Shown: positions 8,119-15,663 of the stretch, one piece after another
Numbering within the stretch: position 1 is the first letter of the stretch
Layout of the letters: every line of letters starts with the position of its first letter
Assembly: GCA_022711595.1 (NCBI GenBank)
Contig: JAKLET010000018.1
Span: 1 to 64,000, forward strand
DNA: 64,000 bases
Source: Deltaproteobacteria bacterium
GTDB lineage: Bacteria; Desulfobacterota; Syntrophorhabdia; Syntrophorhabdales; Syntrophorhabdaceae
Direction of reading: 5' to 3'
Translations under genes and position numbers: made by a program
The notes under the pieces: model-generated
The model's database searches: none
The model's input: the letters and a program-made list of their open reading frames with translations, nothing else
Told to the model about the DNA's origin: nothing

Positions 8119-9053
8119 AACCAGTCTCCTTCTATCCAGCCGCACACCCTGCAATGGCTGCGGTTCACTTTTATTCCCGCACCGCATCCTCCGCAGGTCT
8201 TTTCGTCTGTTTTCGGAGGAGGGACGTTCCCGAAGATCTGTTTGTATATCTCATAGTAAAAAAGATGCGCCTTGTTAAAGAACCTTACGGGATATGATCG
8301 TCTCTTTTCCTCGAACTTTTCATCAGTCATTGTGGAAGCTATTATCGAGTTCAATCTTGTCATCCCCGATCCCACTTCCAGGGGCCTCTTGCCCTGCCAG
8401 AGAATGTCGCGCGGCAGAATGCCCTCCAGGGCTCGCCTTAAGATCCATTTTCCGTGAAGTTTACCTTTTTCTTTTTTGATCTTCCATTTTCCCTGTATTT
8501 GGAGGGCAAAATCAAGGATTTCTTTATCGAGGAAGGGCTGCATCACCTCTATACCGAAATGCTTGCCGAGCAAAGCCGAATTGAAGGACATAATCCCGGA
8601 GAGATCCCGAATGTAGCCGTCGAGGTCCTCTATTTCCTCCATGTATGAATATCCTCCGAAAAGCTCGTCCGATGCATCTCCGGTCATAACGGATTTAAAA
8701 CCCAACGATTTAGACTCCTTAAGGGCGAAATAAACAGCCAGGTCGTTTGGTATCGCCGGGTCGAAGCTGCGCAATATGGTGATGACCTCAGGTATCGTGT
8801 CAATTGCCTCACCAACACAGACCGCCCTGTGGGTCAAGTCCATCCCGATGGCGCGTGCCGCCTGGCGGGCATATTTCAGATCAGGTCCGTCAGGCCCCAG
8901 GGTAACAAGGGTGCCCCTTCTGCATGGTGAAAGGGCGGTAGCGATGGACGAATCCAGGCCGCCCGAGAAGAGGACGCCGTCGGGATGGTAGGAAGAGAAA
9001 ACCCTTTCGAGTTTTTGCCTCAACGCCGATATCATGACCCGGTCAGACGTCAC
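8115..9053 (-). CDS. Asparagine-synthase-like PP-loop protein without glutaminase domain, C-terminal zinc ribbon
   Basis: A 312-residue protein consisting of the synthetase half of asparagine synthase B: PP-loop LFSGGLDSSIAT around residue 30, SVMTGDASDELFGGY, and EVMQPFLDKEILDFAL. The N-terminal class II glutaminase domain is absent, and only 39 bases separate the gene from btuB, so it was not simply missed. The C-terminus carries two CxxC pairs (CGGCG and CRVCG), probably a zinc ribbon. Such proteins could use free ammonia or a partner's. The gene starts at GTG 9053 and is translationally coupled to the next PP-loop gene. It sits inside the B12 operon, where its substrate is unknown; a corrinoid carboxylate is a reasonable guess. 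Confidence 0.85.
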   Translation of the reverse strand: MTSDRVMISALRQKLERVFSSYHPDGVLFSGGLDSSIATALSPCRRGTLVTLGPDGPDLKYARQAARAIGMDLTHRAVCVGEAIDTIPEVITILRSFDPAIPNDLAVYFALKESKSLGFKSVMTGDASDELFGGYSYMEEIEDLDGYIRDLSGIMSFNSALLGKHFGIEVMQPFLDKEILDFALQIQGKWKIKKEKGKLHGKWILRRALEGILPRDILWQGKRPLEVGSGMTRLNSIIASTMTDEKFEEKRRSYPVRFFNKAHLFYYEIYKQIFGNVPPPKTDEKTCGGCGAGIKVNRSHCRVCGWIEGDWL

Positions 9054-9092
9054 GGTTGATTTGCCTTGATTTTCAGTTTTTATGACCTCCCT

Positions 9093-11147
9093 TTAAAACT
9101 CGTAGGCAACATTCATGAAAACCGACCTCCCGGCACCGGGGTACCCGGAAACGGTTGAATTTCCCGTCACATCGATAAATGTTCCCAAATGAGTATCATA
9201 ATATTCATCAAAAAGGTTGTTTCCTGCAAGTGAAACGATCCAGTGGCCAAGTAAACGCTGCTCGAGCTTCAGGTCTGCTGTCCAGAAAGGACTGATGGTA
9301 TGCCTCACCGTTGTTGTGTCGGGGTAGACAGTGCTCTGTGTTCTGTACAGAACCCTGTTTCCCGTATATCTCGCGGTGAACGTGGCGGTAAGACCAAAAT
9401 CGGTCCTGTATGTGACCGCTCCTTTGAACTGGTCGATGGGGACCATCGTCGCACGCCTTTTTACCAGGTTGTAGCGAAAATCGGCCGGTATAAAAGGAGG
9501 CCACCCATAGTCCTGTCTTGTGTATTCCCTGCTCTGTTCCTGTGCGTCGGTATATGTGTAGTTCAGGGACAGCTCAACATTGTAGAAAGGGCCGATCTTT
9601 ACGCTTGCCTCGATGCCGTCCGCTTTATAGTTCCCCAGGTTGACCGGCTTCCACAACCCGTTCGAATCCGGTTCCCATTGTATCTTGTCGTCTATGTTCC
9701 AGCGAAAATATGAGAGGGTTACGAATATCCTGTTTTTGAGAAACGATTGTTCATAGGTTATGTCGCTGTGCCAGCCAATCTCCGGTTTAAGATCCGGGTT
9801 TCCGCTGGTGTACAGACCGGCAGGCCAGTAGAGGTCGTTGGGGGTAGGTGCCTTGAAATGCTTTCCGTGACTTGCCTTGAAGACCATGGTGTCGGTTGGA
9901 TTGACCACTAAACCGAAAAGGGGAAGATTCTCCTTGCCGAATGCGCTGTGATTCTCCTGTCTTATGCCTGCAATTGCTTTCAGATATTTAAAGGGTCTGT
10001 ATTCGCCTTCGGCAAATAGCCCCTTGGTGTAAATGTGGGCATCGTCATCTGTCGTTGCCGTTCTTATCCCGGCCGTTACCAGGTCATAAGACTTATTTTT
10101 CCAGCTATAGTCCTTGTACTCGCCGCCCGCCAGGAACTTAGCCCCGTCAAACGGGTATATGCTCACATTGCCTTCAATGCCAGAGACCGTGTTGTTGATC
10201 CAGTTCTCTGTCCCCGTGTCGAGCGAGGCATAGCGCTCATAATTGTTGTTCAGCATGTTGGAGTAATAACCCTTAAAATTGTAAGCGAATTGTTTTATGG
10301 GATTGCCCTTCACTTCAAGAGATATATTACCGTCCTTGTCTTTGCTGTAATCAAGCAGATTGGCCGATTCGCTGTTGTAGAACGCTGTTTCCCGGGTGCC
10401 GTCAGGGGGCTTGACCCCGGGCATTCCATATCTTCTGGCAATATAATTGCCATAAAGGGTTATGTTTATGGGAGCGCCTTTGTCAAGGACCAGCTTAACT
10501 GAAGCGTCATACTGACTGAGATAACTGTTATCGCGAAAACCGTCGGTTGCACTCTTGCCGGCGGTCAGATAGTAGCCGAAATCTTTTGTCAGGAACATGC
10601 CATGTTGAGCATAAAGCCTGTAAGTATTTTGTGATCCATAGCCTGCACTGACCTTGAGGTCGGTCTTGTCCTTTGTTGGACTTTTCGTAAAAATATTTAC
10701 CGTGCCCCCCATGGCGCCTGAACCATAGAGCAGCGAACCGGAGCCCTTGACGACCTCGATCTTTTCGATGTTCTCGACAGGGATCTTGCCAAGATCAGCG
10801 GTGCCGAGGGAAGGGGAATTGATATTCACGCCATTTATAAAAACCTGTGTGGCGTCCGCGCCCATTCCGCGGATATGTATGCTCTGGTCTGATCCGCCAT
10901 AATTGCCGTATGTTTGCCAATCAATGCCCGGTTCGTTTGCCAGAAGTTCCCCGACTGTCTTTGCGCCGGACATTCTGATATCTTCCCCATCTTTGATAAT
11001 GACGGAATTTGGGATGTCCATGCGTTTTTCTGGCATTTTTGTCGCTGATACGACAATGTCTTCAAGCTTGTAAACTTCATCAGCATGAAGAAGCAAAGGG
11101 AAGGAAAGTAGAAAAAGGATGATGAGAGTGGTGAAGACGCGATCCAT
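9093..11147 (-). CDS. btuB: TonB-dependent outer-membrane corrinoid receptor BtuB
   Basis: A 684-residue TonB-dependent receptor. Signal peptide of about 22 residues ending at LHA, a TonB box in LEDIVVSATK, the plug domain (VGELLANEPGIDWQTYG, IHIRGMGADATQVFINGV, EVVKGSGSLLYGSGAMGGTVNIFTK in family-typical order), and a beta-barrel ending in an aromatic residue (NVAYEF), as required for outer-membrane insertion. It is the first gene of the operon and lies directly behind the cobalamin riboswitch, which strongly supports corrinoids rather than iron siderophores as the ligand. Ribosome site GGAGG-like sequence precedes the ATG. Confidence 0.93.
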   Translation of the reverse strand: MDRVFTTLIILFLLSFPLLLHADEVYKLEDIVVSATKMPEKRMDIPNSVIIKDGEDIRMSGAKTVGELLANEPGIDWQTYGNYGGSDQSIHIRGMGADATQVFINGVNINSPSLGTADLGKIPVENIEKIEVVKGSGSLLYGSGAMGGTVNIFTKSPTKDKTDLKVSAGYGSQNTYRLYAQHGMFLTKDFGYYLTAGKSATDGFRDNSYLSQYDASVKLVLDKGAPINITLYGNYIARRYGMPGVKPPDGTRETAFYNSESANLLDYSKDKDGNISLEVKGNPIKQFAYNFKGYYSNMLNNNYERYASLDTGTENWINNTVSGIEGNVSIYPFDGAKFLAGGEYKDYSWKNKSYDLVTAGIRTATTDDDAHIYTKGLFAEGEYRPFKYLKAIAGIRQENHSAFGKENLPLFGLVVNPTDTMVFKASHGKHFKAPTPNDLYWPAGLYTSGNPDLKPEIGWHSDITYEQSFLKNRIFVTLSYFRWNIDDKIQWEPDSNGLWKPVNLGNYKADGIEASVKIGPFYNVELSLNYTYTDAQEQSREYTRQDYGWPPFIPADFRYNLVKRRATMVPIDQFKGAVTYRTDFGLTATFTARYTGNRVLYRTQSTVYPDTTTVRHTISPFWTADLKLEQRLLGHWIVSLAGNNLFDEYYDTHLGTFIDVTGNSTVSGYPGAGRSVFMNVAYEF

Positions 11148-11192
11148 AGAGAACCTCCTTATGCCTCGTAAGGATTATTTCTCGAAGAATTC

Positions 11193-11345
11193 GGTCCAAG
11201 GTTTCCTGACTTAAGGGAGTGACAGCCAACGCGCCTTCCCATCCCGTGCTTCGCGGAACAGTGGCCGGCCCTGCGCCGTGCGTTGCTTAAACCCCATCAC
11301 AGTTGCGGGACAGTGGAAGATTTTCACTTCACTTCCCTTGAAGAT
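11193..11345 (-). promoter_or_regulatory. Cobalamin (AdoCbl) riboswitch controlling the btuB-cobD operon
   Basis: Read on the minus strand, the leader of btuB contains the conserved cobalamin aptamer landmarks in the right order: a CCGCAACTGT-type segment (about 11295-11310), the B12-box GCCACTG (about 11260-11270), GGGAAGGCGC (about 11230-11245) and AGTCAGGAAACC (11200-11212). The aptamer ends about 45 bases before the btuB start, so it probably controls translation or an early terminator. All eleven downstream genes are co-directional with small gaps or overlaps, so one switch may govern the whole salvage pathway. Confidence 0.95.
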
Positions 11346-11472
11346 CGAACCATAACGAGTATATGAGAGTCTTTACCACAGGATTACCGGGAAAATCAAA
11401 AGATTCTTTTCTTTTTTACATGAGCTGTAATTGTGATAAGGTATACGAAAATTACCGGGATGGAATCGATCC

Positions 11473-11886
11473 GTGGCCGACTGTAAGGAAATTCAAAGGA
11501 AATTCAACGATTGCAATGTGGGGCGCCTGCTCGGGATAGAGGTGCTGGAGGTCAGCGAGGGCATGGCCCGCGGCAGGATGACAGTTCAAAGGAACCACAC
11601 CAACGTTTTCGGCGGTATCCACGGCGGAATCCTTTTTGCCTTCGCAGACCACGTGGGAGGCGCGTGCGGGAACAGTATGGATTATAAGGCCCTCCTGGCC
11701 CGGTCCACTGCCCGATTTAAAAAAAGCGCAAGGGAAGGGGAGACGATATATGCCGAGGCCATGATAGTTCATTCAAAGAAAAAATTTGACAGGATAGATA
11801 TCACCGTTACCAATGAAAGCGGCGATATACTGGCCGTGCTGGAAATGATCTCTTACGTTGTGGACAATGCGGCAAAGACTCCTTGA
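11473..11886 (+). CDS. PaaI-family hotdog-fold acyl-CoA thioesterase
   Basis: A 137-residue single hotdog domain. NHTNVFGGIHGGILFAFADHVGG matches the PaaI/YbgC-like active-site loop (N..G..HGG..F.LAD in pieces), followed by ARFKKSAREGETIYAEA and a strand-rich C-terminus. The family hydrolyses acyl- or phenylacetyl-CoA-type thioesters in the cytoplasm; the substrate here is unknown. Start GTG at 11473, just downstream of a region divergent from btuB. The next gene overlaps its end by 20 bases. Confidence 0.85.
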   Translation: MADCKEIQRKFNDCNVGRLLGIEVLEVSEGMARGRMTVQRNHTNVFGGIHGGILFAFADHVGGACGNSMDYKALLARSTARFKKSAREGETIYAEAMIVHSKKKFDRIDITVTNESGDILAVLEMISYVVDNAAKTP

Positions 11887-12514
11887 CATTTTCGACACCC
11901 TCCTGAAAACGTTCGGGAAAAGAAACTGGTGGCCCGGCGAAACGCAGCTCGAGATCATCGTGGGGGCGGTCCTCACGCAGAATACATCCTGGAAGAATGT
12001 GGAAAAGGCGATCCTGAACATGAAGTCTGCCGGTCTCATGGACCTTGATACGCTCAATGCGGTAGAGGACCGGATCCTGGCTCAAAACATCCGTTCATCA
12101 GGATATTATAATTTAAAATCAGTTAGATTAAAGAATATAATTAAAGTAATATGTGAAGAATATTCATCATCTATTGAATTATTAAAAGATAATGATACTA
12201 ATAGACTCCGAAAAAGACTCCTTGAGGTCAAGGGGATAGGGGAGGAAACTGCCGACAGCATTCTCCTTTACGCCTTGGACAAGCCAGTATTTGTTGTTGA
12301 TACGTATACTAAACGTTTTCTCAAAAACCATGGTTTTTACCAGGGGGGTTACCGGTATTCTGATGTGCAGGCATTTTTCATGGACAACCTCCCGCTCGAT
12401 GCATATCTATTCAACGAATACCATGCCCTCCTTGTGGCCCTGTGCCAGAACCACTGTTCCAAATCCCCGAAATGCGAAGATTGTCCGCTCAGGGAAGATA
12501 AAGAGGCGGTTTAA
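11867..12514 (+). CDS. Endonuclease III-related HhH-GPD protein (COG2231-like) with 4Fe-4S loop
   Basis: A 215-residue HhH-GPD base-excision protein. The helix-hairpin-helix is LLEVKGIGEETADSILLYA, the catalytic aspartate is in VVDTYTKRF, and the C-terminal cluster loop has spacing C-x6-C-x2-C-x5-C-like (CQNHCSKSPKCEDC). In true endonuclease III the hairpin carries a lysine (GVGRKTA) that gives lyase activity; here that place reads GIGEETA, so it is more likely a monofunctional glycosylase. The stretch QTQLE..GAVLTQNTSWKNVEKA fits COG2231. Bases about 12098-12210 are far richer in A+T than the rest of the gene. The ATG at 11867 is preferred over an upstream TTG. Confidence 0.85.
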   Translation: MRQRLLDIFDTLLKTFGKRNWWPGETQLEIIVGAVLTQNTSWKNVEKAILNMKSAGLMDLDTLNAVEDRILAQNIRSSGYYNLKSVRLKNIIKVICEEYSSSIELLKDNDTNRLRKRLLEVKGIGEETADSILLYALDKPVFVVDTYTKRFLKNHGFYQGGYRYSDVQAFFMDNLPLDAYLFNEYHALLVALCQNHCSKSPKCEDCPLREDKEAV

Positions 12515-12528
12515 ACAGTTTTTTGACC

Positions 12529-13563
12529 CTATTTGATGGAAACCTTGACGTTGCTTGTCGCCTTTTCGATCGTACCGATCCGGTTTGCGATCTCACCGGC
12601 ATCGGCGAGAGTTTTGATGACACCGTCAGCATCGCTATCGTTGACGATGAGAACGAAGCCCGTTCCCATGTTCAAGGTGGAGCATATCTCGGCGAGGTCC
12701 ATGTTGCCCATACGCATGATCGTGCGGAAGACGGGAGGGACCTGGTCCGGATCTACCCGCAGGCTCGTGGAGAGGCCATCGGGTATGATCCTCGATATAT
12801 TGCCCGGAAGACCGCCCCCCGTAATATGGGCCATACCTTTTATCTGGAATCGGGCAAGGACTTCCAGTACAGGCTTTACGTATATTCTTGTAGGTTTTAA
12901 AAGCTCTTCGTACAGTTTACCCGGAAGACCTTCAACCTCTTCATCTATGCGGAATTTTTTGATCTCAAAGAAAAGTTTCCTTACGAGAGAAAACCCGTTG
13001 CTGTGCAGACCGTTCGACGCGAGGCCGATGACAGCGTCGCCCGCCGAGATCTTCGATCCGTCGATAATTAAACCTTTCTCGACGATACCTACGGCGAAAC
13101 CCGCCAGGTCATATTCATCGTCTTTGTAAAAAGACGGCATTTCCGCGGTCTCTCCCCCGACCAGGGCACAATCGGCCCGAAGGCAGCCTTCGCATACACC
13201 GGCGATCACATGGGGGTAAACGTTCTCATCGATCCTGCCGCAGGCGTAATAATCTAGAAAGAAGAGGGGTTTCGCACCGAGCGTCAAGATGTCGTTCACG
13301 CTCATCCCGACAAGGTCTATCCCGACCGTGTCGTGCTTGCCTGCCATGAAGGCTATCTTCAGTTTTGTGCCCACTCCGTCCGTCGAGCTGACCAGAACAG
13401 GGTTTTTGTATGATGAGGGTATTTCGGTAAGGGCCGCAAAACCGCCTATCATGTTGAGCACACTGGCATTGTGGGTCTTCTTTATGCGTTGCTTGAGGCC
13501 GTCTATCAGACGGTCCGCCTTCGCAATGTCGACACCGGAATCTTTGTATGTGATAGTTTTCAC
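12529..13563 (-). CDS. purM: Phosphoribosylformylglycinamidine cyclo-ligase (AIR synthetase) PurM
   Basis: Fifth step of purine synthesis, ATP-dependent closure of the imidazole ring. YKDSGVDIAKAD at the N-terminus, LVSSTDGVGTKLKIA, GIDLVGMSVNDILTLGAKPLFFLDYYACG, LVGGETAEMP and GLASNGLHSNGFSLVRKL are canonical PurM blocks. Length 344 is normal. Starts at GTG. Convergent with the EndoIII-like gene (14-base gap). Other purine genes (purH domain, purD) lie about 6 kb away on the opposite strand. Confidence 0.97.
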   Translation of the reverse strand: MKTITYKDSGVDIAKADRLIDGLKQRIKKTHNASVLNMIGGFAALTEIPSSYKNPVLVSSTDGVGTKLKIAFMAGKHDTVGIDLVGMSVNDILTLGAKPLFFLDYYACGRIDENVYPHVIAGVCEGCLRADCALVGGETAEMPSFYKDDEYDLAGFAVGIVEKGLIIDGSKISAGDAVIGLASNGLHSNGFSLVRKLFFEIKKFRIDEEVEGLPGKLYEELLKPTRIYVKPVLEVLARFQIKGMAHITGGGLPGNISRIIPDGLSTSLRVDPDQVPPVFRTIMRMGNMDLAEICSTLNMGTGFVLIVNDSDADGVIKTLADAGEIANRIGTIEKATSNVKVSIK

Positions 13564-13623
13564 GGCTCTAATCTATGATTAATCCAAAGTGGTTGTCAAT
13601 CCAAAAAGAAACCCTTCTTTGCA

Positions 13624-13908
13624 TCATGGCATCTTTGCAACGAAATCCTCCACGGGAATAGCCGGAATGGATATGATCTGTATAGTCCCCCTGGATCCGA
13701 GCTCGATGGACAGCTTTGCAATTGCTTCATTGTTTGGGGCTTCCAGTATGTTGATGAAATCATACTGACCAAGAACGGCATACTGGGCAAGGACTTTTGC
13801 ACCCATGTTCTCGATCTCCCTGTTGACCTCTTCGATCCTTTCAGGATGCTTTTTGATCGTTTTTCTGCCTTCATCCGTCAGCGTGCTGATCAGGATATAT
13901 ATAGGCAT
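13624..13908 (-). CDS. GYD-domain protein
   Basis: A 94-residue single-domain protein that matches the GYD family (PF08734): YILISTLTDEGRKTIKKHPERI, then AVLGQYDFINILEAPNNEAIAKLSIELGSRGTIQI in family order, where GQYDF replaces the name-giving GxYD motif. The fold is a small ferredoxin-like alpha/beta barrel. Function of the family is not established. A strong GGGGGTGG ribosome site precedes the ATG. It lies upstream of purM in the same direction with a 60-base gap. Confidence 0.8.
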   Translation of the reverse strand: MPIYILISTLTDEGRKTIKKHPERIEEVNREIENMGAKVLAQYAVLGQYDFINILEAPNNEAIAKLSIELGSRGTIQIISIPAIPVEDFVAKMP

Positions 13909-14016
13909 ATTACCACCCCCGATTTGTTAGTTTATAAGATTGTAATATACTCCCTTGAATTGTCAATATAAATGTAGTTCGAACCATTCGTCAGAGGGGT
14001 GGGAAATGTACGAAAA

Positions 14017-14036
14017 TTCACATTACCTTTTGTGAA
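14017..14036. promoter_or_regulatory. Dyad TTCACA-N8-TGTGAA upstream of porDAB
   Basis: A perfect 6+6 inverted repeat sits in the 283-base gap between the GYD gene and porD. Its left half belongs to a 12-base word (AAAATTCACATT at 14013-14024) that recurs at 14119-14130 in direct orientation, about 60 bases before the porD start. The arrangement looks like a regulator-binding region; the regulator is unknown. Confidence 0.4.
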
Positions 14037-14191
14037 ACATGTTATTGATTGAAGGTAAGAAATATGATACCATCTACGACTTTGAATATACGGTATTTTA
14101 TATGAGTTTTTTTGTTCAAAAATTCACATTTCTATTCGGTCTTATAGCAACAGCGTCGTACTCTATCGACAATTAAACAACAGGAGGATCT

Positions 14192-14485
14192 ATGGCCAAA
14201 CCTATGGATCAATACAAGTGGCACGAATTAAATGTAGGCTGTGTTATTGAAGAGGTCGGTAATGCCATGGAGTACAAAACTGGCGACTGGCGGTCTTCTA
14301 AACCTGTATGGGACGATGCAAAGTGTATAAAGTGCGGCCTGTGCTGGCTCTTTTGCCCTGATTCGGCTATATACCAGAAAGACGACGGCCTGTATGCGGC
14401 CGACCTTGATTACTGTAAAGGTTGCGGTATCTGTTCGAAAGAATGCAAACCCGGCGCGATCACAATGGTGGAGGAAGAACGATGA
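14192..14485 (+). CDS. porD: 2-oxoacid:ferredoxin oxidoreductase delta subunit (PorD), 2x[4Fe-4S]
   Basis: A 97-residue ferredoxin-like subunit. GDWRSSKPVWDDAKCIKCG is the typical PorD entry, followed by two CxxCxxCxxxC/P clusters (CIKCGLCWLFCPD and CKGCGICSKECKPG). It passes electrons from the PorB cofactor to soluble ferredoxin. A clean GGAGG site precedes the ATG. Its stop overlaps the porA start as ATGA, so the two are translationally coupled. Confidence 0.93.
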   Translation: MAKPMDQYKWHELNVGCVIEEVGNAMEYKTGDWRSSKPVWDDAKCIKCGLCWLFCPDSAIYQKDDGLYAADLDYCKGCGICSKECKPGAITMVEEER

Positions 14486-15663
14486 CTACAAAAAAAGGCA
14501 TAGAAGTGTCAATTGCGGCATCGGAAGCTGCCAAACTGGCAAGGGTCGAGGTCGTCTCGGCCTATCCTATCACCCCTCAGACCCATATCGTGGAACACCT
14601 CTCGGAGATCGTGGCCAATGGAGAGCTTGATGCTGCATACATCAATGTAGAATCAGAGCATTCAGCCATGTCCGCATGCGTCGGAGCTTCCGCAACAGGG
14701 GCACGGACTTTTACTTCAACAAGCGCCCAGGGGATGGAGCTCATGCATGAGATCCTTTTCATCGCTTCAGGTATGAGGCTCCCCATTGTCATGGCAGCCG
14801 TCAACCGCGCTCTTTCATCGCCTCTTTCCATATGGGGAGACCACTCAGACGTCATGGCCGCACGAGATACCGGCTGGATCATGCTCTTCTGTGAGAACGG
14901 CCAGGAGGTCGTTGACACTACCATAATGGCGTTCAAGATCGCCGAAGACAGGCGTGTCCTCCTTCCCGTCATGGTGAACCTTGACGGGTTCTCCCTCAGC
15001 CATGTTATCGAACCGATCGAATTCCCTGCGCAGGAAGAAGTGGACAGTTTCCTTCCTCCTTACAATCCTCTCTATACGCTTCATCCCGACAAGCCCGTTA
15101 CAATGGGAGCTTATGCCATGCCCGATCTTTACACCGAAGCAAAATACGGACAGGAGATTGCCATACGTAATTCCAAGGTTGTCGTTAAGGAAGTTATGGA
15201 CGAGTTCGGAAAAAAATTCGGCAGGGCTTATAAACCTGTCGAAACATACAATACAGAAAAGGCCGATACTGTTTTCATTGCCCTGGGGGCAAACAACGAA
15301 AACATCAAGACCGCCATCGATGAACTGAAAGAGCAGGGTAAAGAACTTGGCCTCATATCTTTGAGGCTTTTCAGGCCTTTTCCGAGAGAAGAGCTCATCG
15401 AGGTGCTGAAAGGGAAAAAAGCTGCCGTTGTCATTGAGCGCGCAATGCCCGGCGGAGCAATGAACGGCCCCCTCTTCAATGAGATCGCAAGCCTTGCCGT
15501 GACGAACGGTTTAAACATTCGGCTTGAAAACTATATATGCGGACTCGGCGGGAGGGACGTACAACCTCACGAGTTCATAGAAACGCTTAATGAGGTCCTT
15601 TCATCGGAGAAGATAGCCTTCCCGGACAACAAGAACTACGGCGTGATAGGGGTGAGATCATGA
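14482..15663 (+). CDS. porA: 2-oxoacid (pyruvate):ferredoxin oxidoreductase alpha subunit PorA
   Basis: A 393-residue alpha subunit. The N-terminus TKKGIEVSIAASEAAKLARVEVVSAYPITPQTHIVE contains YPITPQ, the conserved alpha-subunit motif; NVESEHSAMSACVGASATGARTFTSTSAQG follows. The enzyme oxidatively decarboxylates a 2-oxoacid to acyl-CoA with reduction of ferredoxin, or runs in reverse. I choose the ATG at 14482 that overlaps porD, since an upstream ATG in frame would lie deep within porD. It overlaps porB by four bases. No gamma subunit gene is next to it. Confidence 0.93.
   Translation: MTTKKGIEVSIAASEAAKLARVEVVSAYPITPQTHIVEHLSEIVANGELDAAYINVESEHSAMSACVGASATGARTFTSTSAQGMELMHEILFIASGMRLPIVMAAVNRALSSPLSIWGDHSDVMAARDTGWIMLFCENGQEVVDTTIMAFKIAEDRRVLLPVMVNLDGFSLSHVIEPIEFPAQEEVDSFLPPYNPLYTLHPDKPVTMGAYAMPDLYTEAKYGQEIAIRNSKVVVKEVMDEFGKKFGRAYKPVETYNTEKADTVFIALGANNENIKTAIDELKEQGKELGLISLRLFRPFPREELIEVLKGKKAAVVIERAMPGGAMNGPLFNEIASLAVTNGLNIRLENYICGLGGRDVQPHEFIETLNEVLSSEKIAFPDNKNYGVIGVRS

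Noticed and set aside
7444-8187. Longer start (ATG 8187) for the Dph6-like gene
   Set aside because: It would overlap the upstream gene by 73 bases; the GTG at 8118 has a ribosome site and a GTGA overlap.
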